Both the position numbers and the translations under genes were made by a program. Below are positions 9,591 to 18,483 of a DNA stretch of 64,000 nucleotides, piece after piece. This stretch comes from Candidatus Thioglobus sp. GTDB lineage: Bacteria; Pseudomonadota; Gammaproteobacteria; PS1; Pseudothioglobaceae. Each line of letters opens with the position of its first letter. Within the stretch, counting starts at the first letter, position 1. The stretch lies in NCBI GenBank assembly GCA_028345055.1, contig JAOMCO010000002.1, positions 62,001 to 126,000 of the forward strand. The letters are read 5' to 3'. The notes below the pieces were generated by a model, which did no database searches, was not told where the DNA came from, and saw only the letters and a program-made list of their open reading frames with translations.

Positions 9591-9634
9591 TTTCTACATT
9601 CCTTATTGATTCTTAATTTTTAGCATTGTTCAAT

Positions 9635-12424
9635 TTAATCTTCTATGTATATATGATCAGGATCTAAACCCTGATGATATCTCTCAAACATAGTTTTATA
9701 TGCTGACTCAATATTTTTTGCAAATAAGGGCGTGTTATATAGAGGTGCATTAGGTAAATTATCAACTAATTTATCCTTGACGACTTTAAATTTCTTTGGA
9801 TTAGTTGCCAACTCTACAGCAAGGGACTCATACTCATTTTGACTTTCTACAATCATCTCAGGCATATTTACAGCACTTACAATATTTGAGGCCTCCCTAC
9901 TATTGAATGAATTTCCATTCAGTGTCAAGATTGGTAAACCCATTTTGAGTGCATCACTAGCGGTTGTTCCAGCGTTATAAGGAAATGTATCAAGAAATAG
10001 ATCGGCTAGTCGATATCTATCTAGATATTTATCCCTATGAAGTTTTTCTCCAAAGTAGAGCCTATCAGGGTTAACACCTCTGCTGCTAATTTCTTTTATT
10101 AGATTGTTTTGTGCTAATTTATTGGTCACATATATCATCATGACACTTTTTTCAACTCTCTTGAGAATTCTAGCCCAACTATCAAATACTATCGGTGTAA
10201 TTTTATAGGTATTGTTAAAACAACAAAAAACAAAGCTATCTTTTGGCAAACCCAAGTCTTTTTTGGACAATGATGGCTCTGGCAATGATTCTTTTGAATC
10301 ATTAACTTGGTAACTTGGCAAATAGACAATTTTTTCAGAAAAATACTTTTGATTATTCTTTGGAATCATTCCCTCAGCAGCTATCAAATAATCATAATAG
10401 TCAGCACCCATTGTTCCAAGCCATCCAATATAGCTCGTTTGAATTGGAGCAGATAACATAGCAAATACTTCAGTCTTAGAGTTCTGGGTTGTTCCACTTA
10501 AATCAACCGCAATATCTATTTCTAGTGTCCTTGAAAGGGCAGCAATTTCCTTATGAGACATCGAACGAACATCATGAAAGTGATCTACACCTACTTTGAT
10601 TCGCAGATACATCTCATCTTGAGTGTCTGGCCCATATGAGAAAGCGTGAACTTCAAATTGGCTTCTATCATGAATTTCATATAGCTCGGCTGTTAAAAAA
10701 GCCACAGGGTGTTCTCTAAAATCGGCAGAAAAATAACCTATTCGAATTTTTTTATGCTTAGGATAATGATCCATTTTGGGCAATAAAGTATTTTTTGGAT
10801 ATTTATCTTGAGCATAGATTATGCTTGCTTTACCCTGGAGCTCGGGATCATCAATCAACGCCATTAATTGAAAAGGACTAATCACTTTTTTTCCTTCGTT
10901 TACTTTATTTTGTAGATCATTAATTTGATGAGAGTATTTGTTCCAAATGCAAAGATGCATTTTTGTGTGCAAGATATTTCCTAGCATATAATCTGCATTT
11001 GGATTAATTTCATAAGCGCGCTCATAAGTTTTTAATGCTTCATCTAATTTATCAAAATCTGTTAATAAATTTGCATAGTTTGCAAATGCATCAAAATAAT
11101 TAGGATTGATTGATATTGCCTCTTCAAAACATTTTTTGGATCCCTCTAAATTGGCAAGATTGCTGTATGCAAGCCCTAAATTATTGTGGGCATATTCGCT
11201 TTTTGGATTAATTTGAATCGATTTTTGAAAGCATTCAACGGCTTCATTTAATTGTCCTAAGCGCATTAACAAACTCCCAAGATTATTATGCGCCTCTGCA
11301 TGGCTTGGATTAATTGATAGTGCTTTATGGAAATTTTCAGACGCTGAATCAAATTGATGTAATTCCATAAAAGCGCTTCCAAGGTTATTGTATGCCTCTA
11401 TGAAATTATTATCTACAGCTAAAGCTTTCTTAAACTTTTCAATAGCTTGCTCTAATTCTTTATTTTCTAACAGAATTATGCCAAGATTATTATGGGCCTC
11501 TGCATAGTTTGGAATTAATTTAAGTGCTATTTCATGACTCTTAACAGCAGCATCTAATTTTCCCAGCTCTCTAAATACTATTCCAATGTTATTATGAGCT
11601 TCAGCATAATCAGGTTTTATTTTTATTGCCATTTGATAAGATTTGATTGCTAAATCAAACTCTTTTAAATCTTTATATGCAACGCCAAGATTGTTATGAG
11701 CTTCAGGATAGTCCAATTTAATTTTAATTGCTTGTTTATAGAAATCTACCGCATTATCCAGTTGATTTAACTTCTGAAAAACTGCGCCCAAATTAAAATA
11801 AACTTCAACAAAATTAGAGTCAAATGAAATCGCCTTTTTATAAGATAGGATTGCTTCATCATATCTGTCAAGATCCCTTAAGATATTTCCAAGGTTATTA
11901 TGTATTCCTGTTAAGTTTGGTCTAATCTTTAAGGCTTGTTCAAAACACTCGACTGTTTCTTCTAACTGTCCTAGCTCTTGAAATGAAACTCCAAGACTAT
12001 AGTATGCCTCAACATACTCTGGATTAATCTTAATTGCTCTTTTATAGGATTCAACGGCCTCATCTAATTGACTTGACTCTCTAAAAACGTTACCAAGATT
12101 ATTATAGGCCTCTGCATAATCTGGCTCAATTAGTAATGCATTTTTATAAGACTGAATAGAAGCATCAAACTCTTCAAGCTCATGGAAGATTCCAGCAAGA
12201 TTATAGTGAGCTTTTGAATAATCTGGATTAAGCGCTATAGCTTTTTCATAATTTTCTTGAGCTAGATTTAATTGATTTAATCCAGCATAGCAAGCTCCTT
12301 GAATATTAAACAGAAGAGAATCATATGGTTCATCAATGATTTGCTCTTCAAGGGCATCAAGCGCTTCTTTAAAGTGTTCTTTAGAAAAAAGTGCTAGTAT
12401 TGACTCAATTTCTTTTTTGGGCAT
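9635..12424 (-). CDS. TPR-repeat O-GlcNAc-transferase-like (SPINDLY-type) glycosyltransferase
   Basis: This 929-residue protein carries thirteen consecutive 34-residue TPR units (residues ~35-477; repeated PDYAEAHNNLG-type starts). After a linker comes an OGT-type GT41 catalytic domain (~555-915). Key residues visible are His572 in GYFSADFREHP (human OGT His498 position) and Lys741 in FNNTYKITP (human Lys842 position), plus the sugar-nucleotide PYNAGTTASDAL motif. It probably O-glycosylates Ser/Thr of proteins in the cytoplasm; the donor sugar is unknown. It is last upstream on the strand of the dTDP-sugar genes (44-bp gap), so a dTDP- or UDP-amino-sugar donor is possible. Confidence 0.88.
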   Translation of the reverse strand: MPKKEIESILALFSKEHFKEALDALEEQIIDEPYDSLLFNIQGACYAGLNQLNLAQENYEKAIALNPDYSKAHYNLAGIFHELEEFDASIQSYKNALLIEPDYAEAYNNLGNVFRESSQLDEAVESYKRAIKINPEYVEAYYSLGVSFQELGQLEETVECFEQALKIRPNLTGIHNNLGNILRDLDRYDEAILSYKKAISFDSNFVEVYFNLGAVFQKLNQLDNAVDFYKQAIKIKLDYPEAHNNLGVAYKDLKEFDLAIKSYQMAIKIKPDYAEAHNNIGIVFRELGKLDAAVKSHEIALKLIPNYAEAHNNLGIILLENKELEQAIEKFKKALAVDNNFIEAYNNLGSAFMELHQFDSASENFHKALSINPSHAEAHNNLGSLLMRLGQLNEAVECFQKSIQINPKSEYAHNNLGLAYSNLANLEGSKKCFEEAISINPNYFDAFANYANLLTDFDKLDEALKTYERAYEINPNADYMLGNILHTKMHLCIWNKYSHQINDLQNKVNEGKKVISPFQLMALIDDPELQGKASIIYAQDKYPKNTLLPKMDHYPKHKKIRIGYFSADFREHPVAFLTAELYEIHDRSQFEVHAFSYGPDTQDEMYLRIKVGVDHFHDVRSMSHKEIAALSRTLEIDIAVDLSGTTQNSKTEVFAMLSAPIQTSYIGWLGTMGADYYDYLIAAEGMIPKNNQKYFSEKIVYLPSYQVNDSKESLPEPSLSKKDLGLPKDSFVFCCFNNTYKITPIVFDSWARILKRVEKSVMMIYVTNKLAQNNLIKEISSRGVNPDRLYFGEKLHRDKYLDRYRLADLFLDTFPYNAGTTASDALKMGLPILTLNGNSFNSREASNIVSAVNMPEMIVESQNEYESLAVELATNPKKFKVVKDKLVDNLPNAPLYNTPLFAKNIESAYKTMFERYHQGLDPDHIYIED

Positions 12425-12525
12425 TTTTTTTATTTAATTATTCAGCTATATTTTACTAATAATAAAATATTAATTAATTTTACTTTTGATTTATACTAAC
12501 AAATTTAAATCAACCTAAAAATATT

Positions 12526-13686
12526 GTGAGATTTGATTTCGTTCCTTTTTTCAATCCTGGTGAGAATATACCTTGGAATCGTGTAGTAAAAATGATGAGA
12601 GAACAGACTAATCTTGCTGAACAGGCTGACTTTACCACTGTATGGCTTACAGAACATCACTTTGCTCACAATGGATACCTAAATGCACCACCAAATCCAA
12701 TCATGATGTCCCTTGATTTAGCGTCACATTCTAAAAAAATTCGTGTTGGTCAGGCTCCTATTGTTCTGCCAGATTGGCACCCTTTAAGAGTTGCCGAGGA
12801 TATTGCGCTTCTAGATAATATGACTGAAGGCAGAGTTGATTTTGGAGTGGCAAAGGGCATTAATGAAAGAGTGACACTTCAATTTAATAAAGAGGCAGAT
12901 CGAAGAGATAATGAAAAAAGTTATAGACTTTTTATGGAGTCTCTTGAGGTTATTTTAGAGGCATGGACTGAGGATCCTTTTACCCACAAGGGTGAATTTT
13001 ATGAGTTCCCAGTTCCAGGGTGGAAAGAAACAAATCGGTATTTAATGCCTCTAGAAAAAGAGTACCACTCCGAGGATGGAGAGTATACCGGCATGTATAT
13101 TCATCCCAGGCCTTATCAAAATCCTCATCCTCCTGTATGGCTGATGTCAAACTCACCACATACCTATAAATTAGCAGCAGAAAGAGGTTTTAAAGTGATT
13201 GGTATGTCAAGCCCTCCAGGCAAACTTGTAAGCTGCTGGGATGCTTATGCAAATGCAGAATCACATGATGGGACTATTCATCAAAGTGGGGATGGAGTTG
13301 GTGTTTGTGCGGTTATTTATGTAGCTGAAACTATGGAACAGGCAGATAAAGATGTTAGATCTGCAATTAATGGATACTATGAATATCTAAGTGGCTCTAG
13401 ACCAGAAGGGAGTTGGACACGCAAAGCCTACCTCGATGATGACGCAAACCCAACCGATGAGGATCTTAATGGAGAGTGGTTTGATTTTCTCATGAAATAT
13501 GAACTCATATGGGTTGGTGATGCTGACTATGTTGCAGAAAAGATTCAAAAATATAACGAGTCAATTGGTCTTAAGCATATCATGCTGCTTCAACAATTCC
13601 CTGGATTTGACTATCAAAATATTCTCAAAAGCATGACTTTATTTTCTGAGCGGGTTATGCCTAGATTTGACCCTGATGGTGTATAA
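12526..13686 (+). CDS. LLM-class (luciferase-like) flavin-dependent oxidoreductase
   Basis: This 386-residue TIM-barrel enzyme starts at GTG (12526). The signatures VWLTEHHFAHNGY near residues 39-51 and GRVDFGVAKG near 103-112 are typical of flavin-dependent monooxygenases of the bacterial luciferase family, which use FMNH2 and O2. It opens a co-directional run with a GST (18-bp gap), a SnoaL-like protein and a formamidase-like hydrolase. This suggests an oxidative step in breaking down a small organic compound. Substrate unknown. Confidence 0.85.
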   Translation: MRFDFVPFFNPGENIPWNRVVKMMREQTNLAEQADFTTVWLTEHHFAHNGYLNAPPNPIMMSLDLASHSKKIRVGQAPIVLPDWHPLRVAEDIALLDNMTEGRVDFGVAKGINERVTLQFNKEADRRDNEKSYRLFMESLEVILEAWTEDPFTHKGEFYEFPVPGWKETNRYLMPLEKEYHSEDGEYTGMYIHPRPYQNPHPPVWLMSNSPHTYKLAAERGFKVIGMSSPPGKLVSCWDAYANAESHDGTIHQSGDGVGVCAVIYVAETMEQADKDVRSAINGYYEYLSGSRPEGSWTRKAYLDDDANPTDEDLNGEWFDFLMKYELIWVGDADYVAEKIQKYNESIGLKHIMLLQQFPGFDYQNILKSMTLFSERVMPRFDPDGV

Positions 13687-13704
13687 AAATTAGGAGAGTA
13701 ATTA

Positions 13705-14376
13705 ATGTTAGAAGTTTGGGGAAGAAAAAATGCTAACCAAGTCATTCAAGTTCTTTGGACTCTCTCAGAACTAGGAGTTGAATACAAAAGACACTCAATT
13801 GGGACTCAATCTGGCGATCTTGAAACAGAAGAATATAAGTCTCTCAACCCGAACTCAAAAATACCAACCATTAGGGATAACGGCTTTGTCATGTGGGAGT
13901 CTCATGCTGTGATTCGCTATCTAGCCAAGCAGTATGGACTTGGCAGTCTGTATCCTAAAGACTCTCAAAAAGCTGCCATTTCCGATCAGTGGATGACATG
14001 GTCAACAGATAGCTTTATGGGCACATTTTTTCCAGTCTTCTGGCAGCTTGTTCGAACGGAAGAGAAAGATAGAGATTATTCAAAGATAACTAAAATGGCA
14101 AAACAGAGCTCTGATATTCTCAAGGTCCTTGATGAGCACTTAATTAACAATCACTATGTTGCTGGAGATACCTTTACTTTTGGAGATATTCCGCTCGGCG
14201 TGTTGATTCATAAATACTTTGTTCTCGACATTGAAAGGCCTTCCTTACCTGGAATTGAGGCATGGTATCAAAGACTAACCAATCGCCCCCCTTTTCAAGA
14301 GCATGCGATGCAGCCTTTCGGCAACTCTCCTTCAGAATTCTTTGCACTTCAAACAAAAGGCGAAGAGAATGAATAA
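13705..14376 (+). CDS. Glutathione S-transferase family protein
   Basis: This 223-residue protein has an N-terminal thioredoxin-fold domain (1-80) with [30 protein letters not shown], the glutathione-binding signature, followed by an all-helical C-terminal domain with the TFGDIPLG motif. It resembles bacterial GSTs of the GstA/DcmA-like groups. Preceded by AGGAGAG, it is the second gene of the luciferase-like operon, implying glutathione-dependent handling of an electrophilic intermediate. Confidence 0.9.
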   Translation: [223 protein letters not shown]

Positions 14377-14388
14377 TAGGCTCTAGAT

Positions 14389-14796
14389 ATGTCAATATTT
14401 AACTCAAAAAATTCAACTCAAGACGCACGAATAACTCCTGCCCTATTGGATAAGATTACAGATGCGTATAATCGAAATGATATAGATGCAGTCATGTCTT
14501 TCTTTGCAGAGGATGCTGTCTTTGACCATGCTGCAGGGCCAGATGTTAATGGCACTCGTTTTACTGGTCTCGATACAATAAGAGGTATTTTTCAGGGTCT
14601 TTTTGATAACGTTGAAAGTGTCAACTGGACGCCAATTGATACTAGAGTTTCTGGTGACAAGGCCTACTGCGAGTTTCATCGTGTTGCTAAACTAAAATCA
14701 GGTGAGGTCCAAGACTTTTTAAGTATTGATATTCTGACTTTTAGAGAGGGTTTAATTATCCACAAAGATACCTATTATAAGAATCGAAAAATCTAA
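14389..14796 (+). CDS. SnoaL/NTF2-like protein
   Basis: This 135-residue protein has the cone-shaped NTF2-like fold pattern: an N-terminal helix (DKITDAYNRNDIDAVMSFFAEDAVFDH), a central FTGLDTIRGIFQGLF helix and C-terminal strands ending IIHKDTYYKNRKI. This is the SnoaL/ketosteroid-isomerase-like superfamily, whose members isomerise, cyclise or bind small hydrophobic molecules. It lies between the GST and hydrolase genes in a tight run. Exact reaction unknown. Confidence 0.8.
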   Translation: MSIFNSKNSTQDARITPALLDKITDAYNRNDIDAVMSFFAEDAVFDHAAGPDVNGTRFTGLDTIRGIFQGLFDNVESVNWTPIDTRVSGDKAYCEFHRVAKLKSGEVQDFLSIDILTFREGLIIHKDTYYKNRKI

Positions 14797-14812
14797 ATGA
14801 GAAGGAAATAAG

Positions 14813-15667
14813 ATGGAAAGAGAAATACCAATTGATCCAATTCTTGAAAAAGGCTATAACGTTAGACTTCTAGAAGATGACTTTGAAGGACTCATTGAAA
14901 AATGGTCTAGCTGGAGTAAAGATTTTAGAGCTAATGCGGACTCTTCCCTTAACTGTCAATATAGCGATGGTGAGAAAGATAAACTTGATATCTTTAGGTG
15001 TGGTAAGCCCAATGCACCATTATTTATCTTTGTTCATGGAGGTTATTGGCAAAGAGGTGATAAATCAGTCTATAGTTTTGTAGCAGAGTCTTTTGTTAAT
15101 TCAGGCATCGATGTTGCCATTATTGGATATCAGCTATGCCCTGATGCGAGTATGACAAATATTGTTGAAAAGATTCGAGAGGCAATCGTATGGATCTGGA
15201 ATAATGCAGATGATTACTCAATATCTAAACATCGAATTAATGTCTCTGGACATTCAGCAGGTGGTCACATAACAGGAATGGTTCTGGCAACAGACTGGAG
15301 TAAAATTTACACTGGCCTTCCAGAAGATATAGTTAAAACAGGGATTCCAATAAGTGGTCTTTATCAGCTTGAACCCATTAGAGAGACAACAATTGCTGAT
15401 GCTCTAGGACTCGATGATAAAGAGAGTCAAGCCTTAAGTCCACATTTTTTTGAACCTCAAACTGAAGCGCCAATTCTAGTAACCTTGGGTGGAGGAGAAA
15501 CACCTGAGTTTCATTGGCAAACAGACAATTTTGTCAATAAATGGAAAGGATTTAAAGCCCCTCTTGATTATTTTGCTGAGCCAGATGTGAATCACTTTGG
15601 AGTTGTGGAAAAATTAGCAAATACTGAATCAGCTATTTTTAATAAAGTTAAGAACTGGATACTCTAG
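14813..15667 (+). CDS. Alpha/beta hydrolase of the kynurenine-formamidase type
   Basis: This 284-residue esterase/lipase-fold enzyme has the oxyanion-hole HGGYW at residues 75-79, the nucleophile elbow GHSAGG with Ser148, and a C-terminal DVNHFG with the likely catalytic His261. The pattern is that of arylformamidase (KynB-like) and carbamoyl/ester hydrolases. It is the last of the four catabolic genes and is preceded by AAGGAAATAAG. An amide- or formamide-cleaving role is inferred and would match the amidase island just downstream; ester hydrolysis is equally possible. Confidence 0.78.
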   Translation: MEREIPIDPILEKGYNVRLLEDDFEGLIEKWSSWSKDFRANADSSLNCQYSDGEKDKLDIFRCGKPNAPLFIFVHGGYWQRGDKSVYSFVAESFVNSGIDVAIIGYQLCPDASMTNIVEKIREAIVWIWNNADDYSISKHRINVSGHSAGGHITGMVLATDWSKIYTGLPEDIVKTGIPISGLYQLEPIRETTIADALGLDDKESQALSPHFFEPQTEAPILVTLGGGETPEFHWQTDNFVNKWKGFKAPLDYFAEPDVNHFGVVEKLANTESAIFNKVKNWIL

Positions 15668-15694
15668 AATACTTAACTTTAAGACATCTATCAT

Positions 15695-17443
15695 ATGTCA
15701 GAGCAAAACTTAACTAAATTAAATAAAGAAGATCTTGATAGAGTTATCGGTTTTCTAAATGATGGCGATTCTAAAAAAGCAATAAAGTCTGTAAATGCTC
15801 TGATTAATAGATTCCCTAAAAATGCGTTACTTTATAACTTTCAAGGTGTTTGTTATGAAGCTGAAGGCAATTTGGATTTTTCAATTGCTTGTTTCAAGAG
15901 AGCAGTCTTATTAAACCCAAAGTACGCAGAAGCTTTTTATAATTTAGGAGTTATTCAAAATAAACTCGGTGAAAAAAATAATTCTGTTCAAAGTTATAAA
16001 GAAGCAATATCAATTAAACCTAAATATCCAGATGCTCAAAACAATTTAGGACATACCTTAAGTCAGATTGGGAAACCTGATGAAGCACTTATTCATTTGA
16101 ATCTGGCCGTAAATCTCAACCCAAACTTTGCAGAAGCTTACAATAACATTGGTCTAACTTACATCGAGCTTAATGAAACTAACAATGCAATAAAAAGCTT
16201 CAAAAAAGCAATATCGCTTAATCCTCATTTCTCTAGAGTGCTAATAAATTTAGGGCATTTATATCAAGAGATAGGTCAATTTAATTTAGCATTGAAATCT
16301 TATAAAAAGTTATTTGATATAAACCCTCAGTCTGGAGAAGCCCTATTATATATAGGTATTCTCTATAAACATATTGGAAATCGTGAAAAGGCAGTTACGA
16401 ACTTCGAAAAAGCGCTTAGCTTAAATCCAAAACTTGTAAATGCATATTATGAATTATCGAATGATAATCAATATGAGCTTAGTTCAAAACAATTATCATC
16501 TTTAGAAAGTCTTCGAAATAGTAAGAACTTAAGTCAAAGTGATGAAATTAATTTGAACTTTACATTAGCAAAAGTATTCGAAAGTAATGATGATAATAAA
16601 TTTTTTGAATTTTTGTTTAAAGCCAATAGATTAAGAAAAAGACAAATCAATTATTCTATTGATGATGATACTAAAAGATTTGATATATTTAAAAAAAAAT
16701 TTAATTCATCTAGCCTTGAATTTTCAAAGCAAATTAATAAACTATCCATTAAACAAAAACCAATTTTTATCGTTGGAATGCCGCGATCAGGCTCAACGCT
16801 CGTAGAGCAAATACTATCTAGCCATAATAGAGTTTATGGCGCTGGAGAATTACAAATATTTAGAAAGAATCTAAAAGATATACTAGAAAATTTTGATACT
16901 CAAAGTATTAAAAAAATACGAAAAAAATATCTTGATTCTATAGGTCAAATTAATTTTTCTGAAGACACTTTCACTGATAAATCACTTTTAAACTTTCAAT
17001 TTATTGGTTTAATTATTAAAGTATTTCCTGAGGCAAAAATTATTCATGTAAAGAGAGATTCTAAAGCCATTTGCTGGTCAAGCTTTAAAACAAACTTCTC
17101 TCAAAATGGCCTAGGATTCAGCAATGACCTAGATGATTTAGTAAAATATTACAAACTTTATGAAAATCAAATGATTTTTTGGCAGCAAGAATTTCCAAAT
17201 AAAATTTATGATCTGAAGTATGAAACTCTTACCTCTAATCAAGCAATAGAAACTAAAAAGTTATTAGAGTACTGTAATTTGGAGTGGGATGAGAATTGCT
17301 TGCATTTTTACAAAAATAAACGCTCAGTTAAGACAGCGAGTACACATCAAGTAAGACAAAAAATGTACTCAGATAGCTCAGAGGCTTGGAAAAAATACGA
17401 AAAGTATATAAAGACACTTATTGAAGGATTAAATGAAAAATAA
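15695..17443 (+). CDS. TPR-repeat sulfotransferase
   Basis: This 582-residue protein has an N-terminal TPR array of about six or seven units (residues ~40-255), then a sulfotransferase domain from ~355. The 5'-phosphosulfate loop GMPRSGSTL is at 361-369, and IHVKRDSKAICWSS is the 3'-phosphate-binding segment. It transfers sulfate from PAPS to an unknown acceptor, perhaps a TPR-bound protein or a glycan. Its N-terminal TPR region resembles that of the OGT-like protein encoded at 9635-12424. It starts 27 bp after the hydrolase gene. Confidence 0.87.
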   Translation: MSEQNLTKLNKEDLDRVIGFLNDGDSKKAIKSVNALINRFPKNALLYNFQGVCYEAEGNLDFSIACFKRAVLLNPKYAEAFYNLGVIQNKLGEKNNSVQSYKEAISIKPKYPDAQNNLGHTLSQIGKPDEALIHLNLAVNLNPNFAEAYNNIGLTYIELNETNNAIKSFKKAISLNPHFSRVLINLGHLYQEIGQFNLALKSYKKLFDINPQSGEALLYIGILYKHIGNREKAVTNFEKALSLNPKLVNAYYELSNDNQYELSSKQLSSLESLRNSKNLSQSDEINLNFTLAKVFESNDDNKFFEFLFKANRLRKRQINYSIDDDTKRFDIFKKKFNSSSLEFSKQINKLSIKQKPIFIVGMPRSGSTLVEQILSSHNRVYGAGELQIFRKNLKDILENFDTQSIKKIRKKYLDSIGQINFSEDTFTDKSLLNFQFIGLIIKVFPEAKIIHVKRDSKAICWSSFKTNFSQNGLGFSNDLDDLVKYYKLYENQMIFWQQEFPNKIYDLKYETLTSNQAIETKKLLEYCNLEWDENCLHFYKNKRSVKTASTHQVRQKMYSDSSEAWKKYEKYIKTLIEGLNEK

Positions 17444-17536
17444 TAATTTGTTTAATTAATCAATGTCTAGAATAGCAGGTAGGTTAAATATCAAAGTTGA
17501 TTTATGTCAAATCTATTTAAATAAAATAATTTATTG

Positions 17537-17648
17537 TTGGCACTTACAATCATAATAATAATTTAAGCTGGAGAAAGAGCAGCCATTATTAGGGTTACTA
17601 ATGTAATTGAAATGGCCTATCACTAATAAGTTGACTGTAAGTTGCCAA
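17537..17648. repeat. Long imperfect inverted repeat between convergent genes
   Basis: The arm TTGGCACTTACAATCA (17537-17552) and the arm TGACTGTAAGTTGCCAA (17632-17648) are complementary except for one mismatch and one extra base. Between them a second pairing, AATAAT..GCTG with CAGC.ATTATT, can form. The whole could fold into a branched hairpin in either direction, serving as a shared transcript end of the convergent genes, or be a small RNA or the remnant of a miniature element. No ORF is present. Confidence 0.4.
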
Positions 17649-17653
17649 AAAAA

Positions 17654-18061
17654 TTAACCATAATGAGTCATTAAATCTGCAATTCTTTTCAAAAAAATTG
17701 CATGCTCACATGCCTCTTCGGATGAATAAATTTCATCAAGCATTTCTACTGGCTTGCCTCTAATTCCAGAAGCAATACCAATTTTGTACTGCTCAAACAT
17801 TCTAATACATATAGTGACATATTTCCCGGCCATTGGTGCTCTTCGCATCTTATCGAGAATTGTCCTAAGATCATGGCTATGTTCTATCGCAGCCCTGCCA
17901 TTTGCAGGAGCTGTTCCTACAGGGCTATTTCTATGCTCTGAGATCAATCTTCTTCGTGATTCATCATCAAATAAAAGTGGCATTACATAGGTCCTAGTAA
18001 TATAGTCATCTGTCTCAGTATGAGACTCATTTGCTATTACACCTTTTTCTTTATCTAGCAT
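17654..18061 (-). CDS. Dimethylformamidase small-subunit-like protein, copy 2
   Basis: This 135-residue soluble protein has a C-terminal half (residues ~75-128; APMAGKYVTIC, RGKPVEMLDEIYSSEEACEHA) that aligns with the upstream neighbour at 18092-18460 (GPIAGAYVAVC, RAKPLILFEDKVFDSPEEAQTEA). The two are paralogues. Known dimethylformamidase has a ~132-residue small subunit beside a ~760-residue large subunit, matching this size and position after the large-subunit gene. I infer a small or regulatory subunit. The N-terminal half has no counterpart in the other copy. It is last in the minus-strand run (30-bp gap). Confidence 0.6.
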   Translation of the reverse strand: MLDKEKGVIANESHTETDDYITRTYVMPLLFDDESRRRLISEHRNSPVGTAPANGRAAIEHSHDLRTILDKMRRAPMAGKYVTICIRMFEQYKIGIASGIRGKPVEMLDEIYSSEEACEHAIFLKRIADLMTHYG

Positions 18062-18091
18062 TATTCAATCCTCATTAATTAATCAATATTC

Positions 18092-18460
18092 TTAATGGTT
18101 ACGACATGGAACTGTCTCACCTCGTTCTTCCTTTAGTCGAACTGCTTCAGTTTGAGCTTCTTCAGGTGAATCAAAAACTTTATCTTCAAAAAGTATCAGT
18201 GGCTTTGCTCTATCAGCATTTAACTGGCCAACACACCATTCTTTTCCCTCAATTGTACAAACAGCTACATATGCACCTGCAATTGGACCATAGTGTCTAT
18301 TATTAAGAGTAAATAAACATTCAGCCAAATCACTCACCTTATCCTCATCTAATTCACTAATTACATTTTTTTCTAATTTATTGAGAGGTTTATTGCTAGT
18401 ACCCACTACTGATTTACCTACTGGTGGATCCATCATATCGGGGTGTTTATTAATAGTCAT
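18092..18460 (-). CDS. Dimethylformamidase small-subunit-like protein, copy 1
   Basis: This 122-residue soluble protein is encoded 23 bp after the large-subunit gene and is preceded by AAGGAG. Its core (residues ~60-112: GPIAGAYVAVCTIEGKEWCVGQL, AKPLILFEDKVFDSPEEA) is shared with the 135-residue product downstream. Length and position match the small subunit of the (alpha-beta) dimethylformamidase complex. The subunit call is inferred from context and size. No catalytic motif is expected, because the iron site is in the large subunit. Confidence 0.6.
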   Translation of the reverse strand: MTINKHPDMMDPPVGKSVVGTSNKPLNKLEKNVISELDEDKVSDLAECLFTLNNRHYGPIAGAYVAVCTIEGKEWCVGQLNADRAKPLILFEDKVFDSPEEAQTEAVRLKEERGETVPCRNH

Positions 18461-18483
18461 GTTGAATTATCTCCTTTAAAAAA

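Noticed and set aside
9635-12424. About 102-bp periodic similarity resembling a direct-repeat or CRISPR-like array
   Set aside because: The period equals 34 codons and the frame is open throughout; it is the TPR coding region. The copies are diverged and there are no spacers.
17537-17648. Integron attC site
   Set aside because: Neither GTTRRRY nor RYYYAAC core sites are present and no integrase is in the window.
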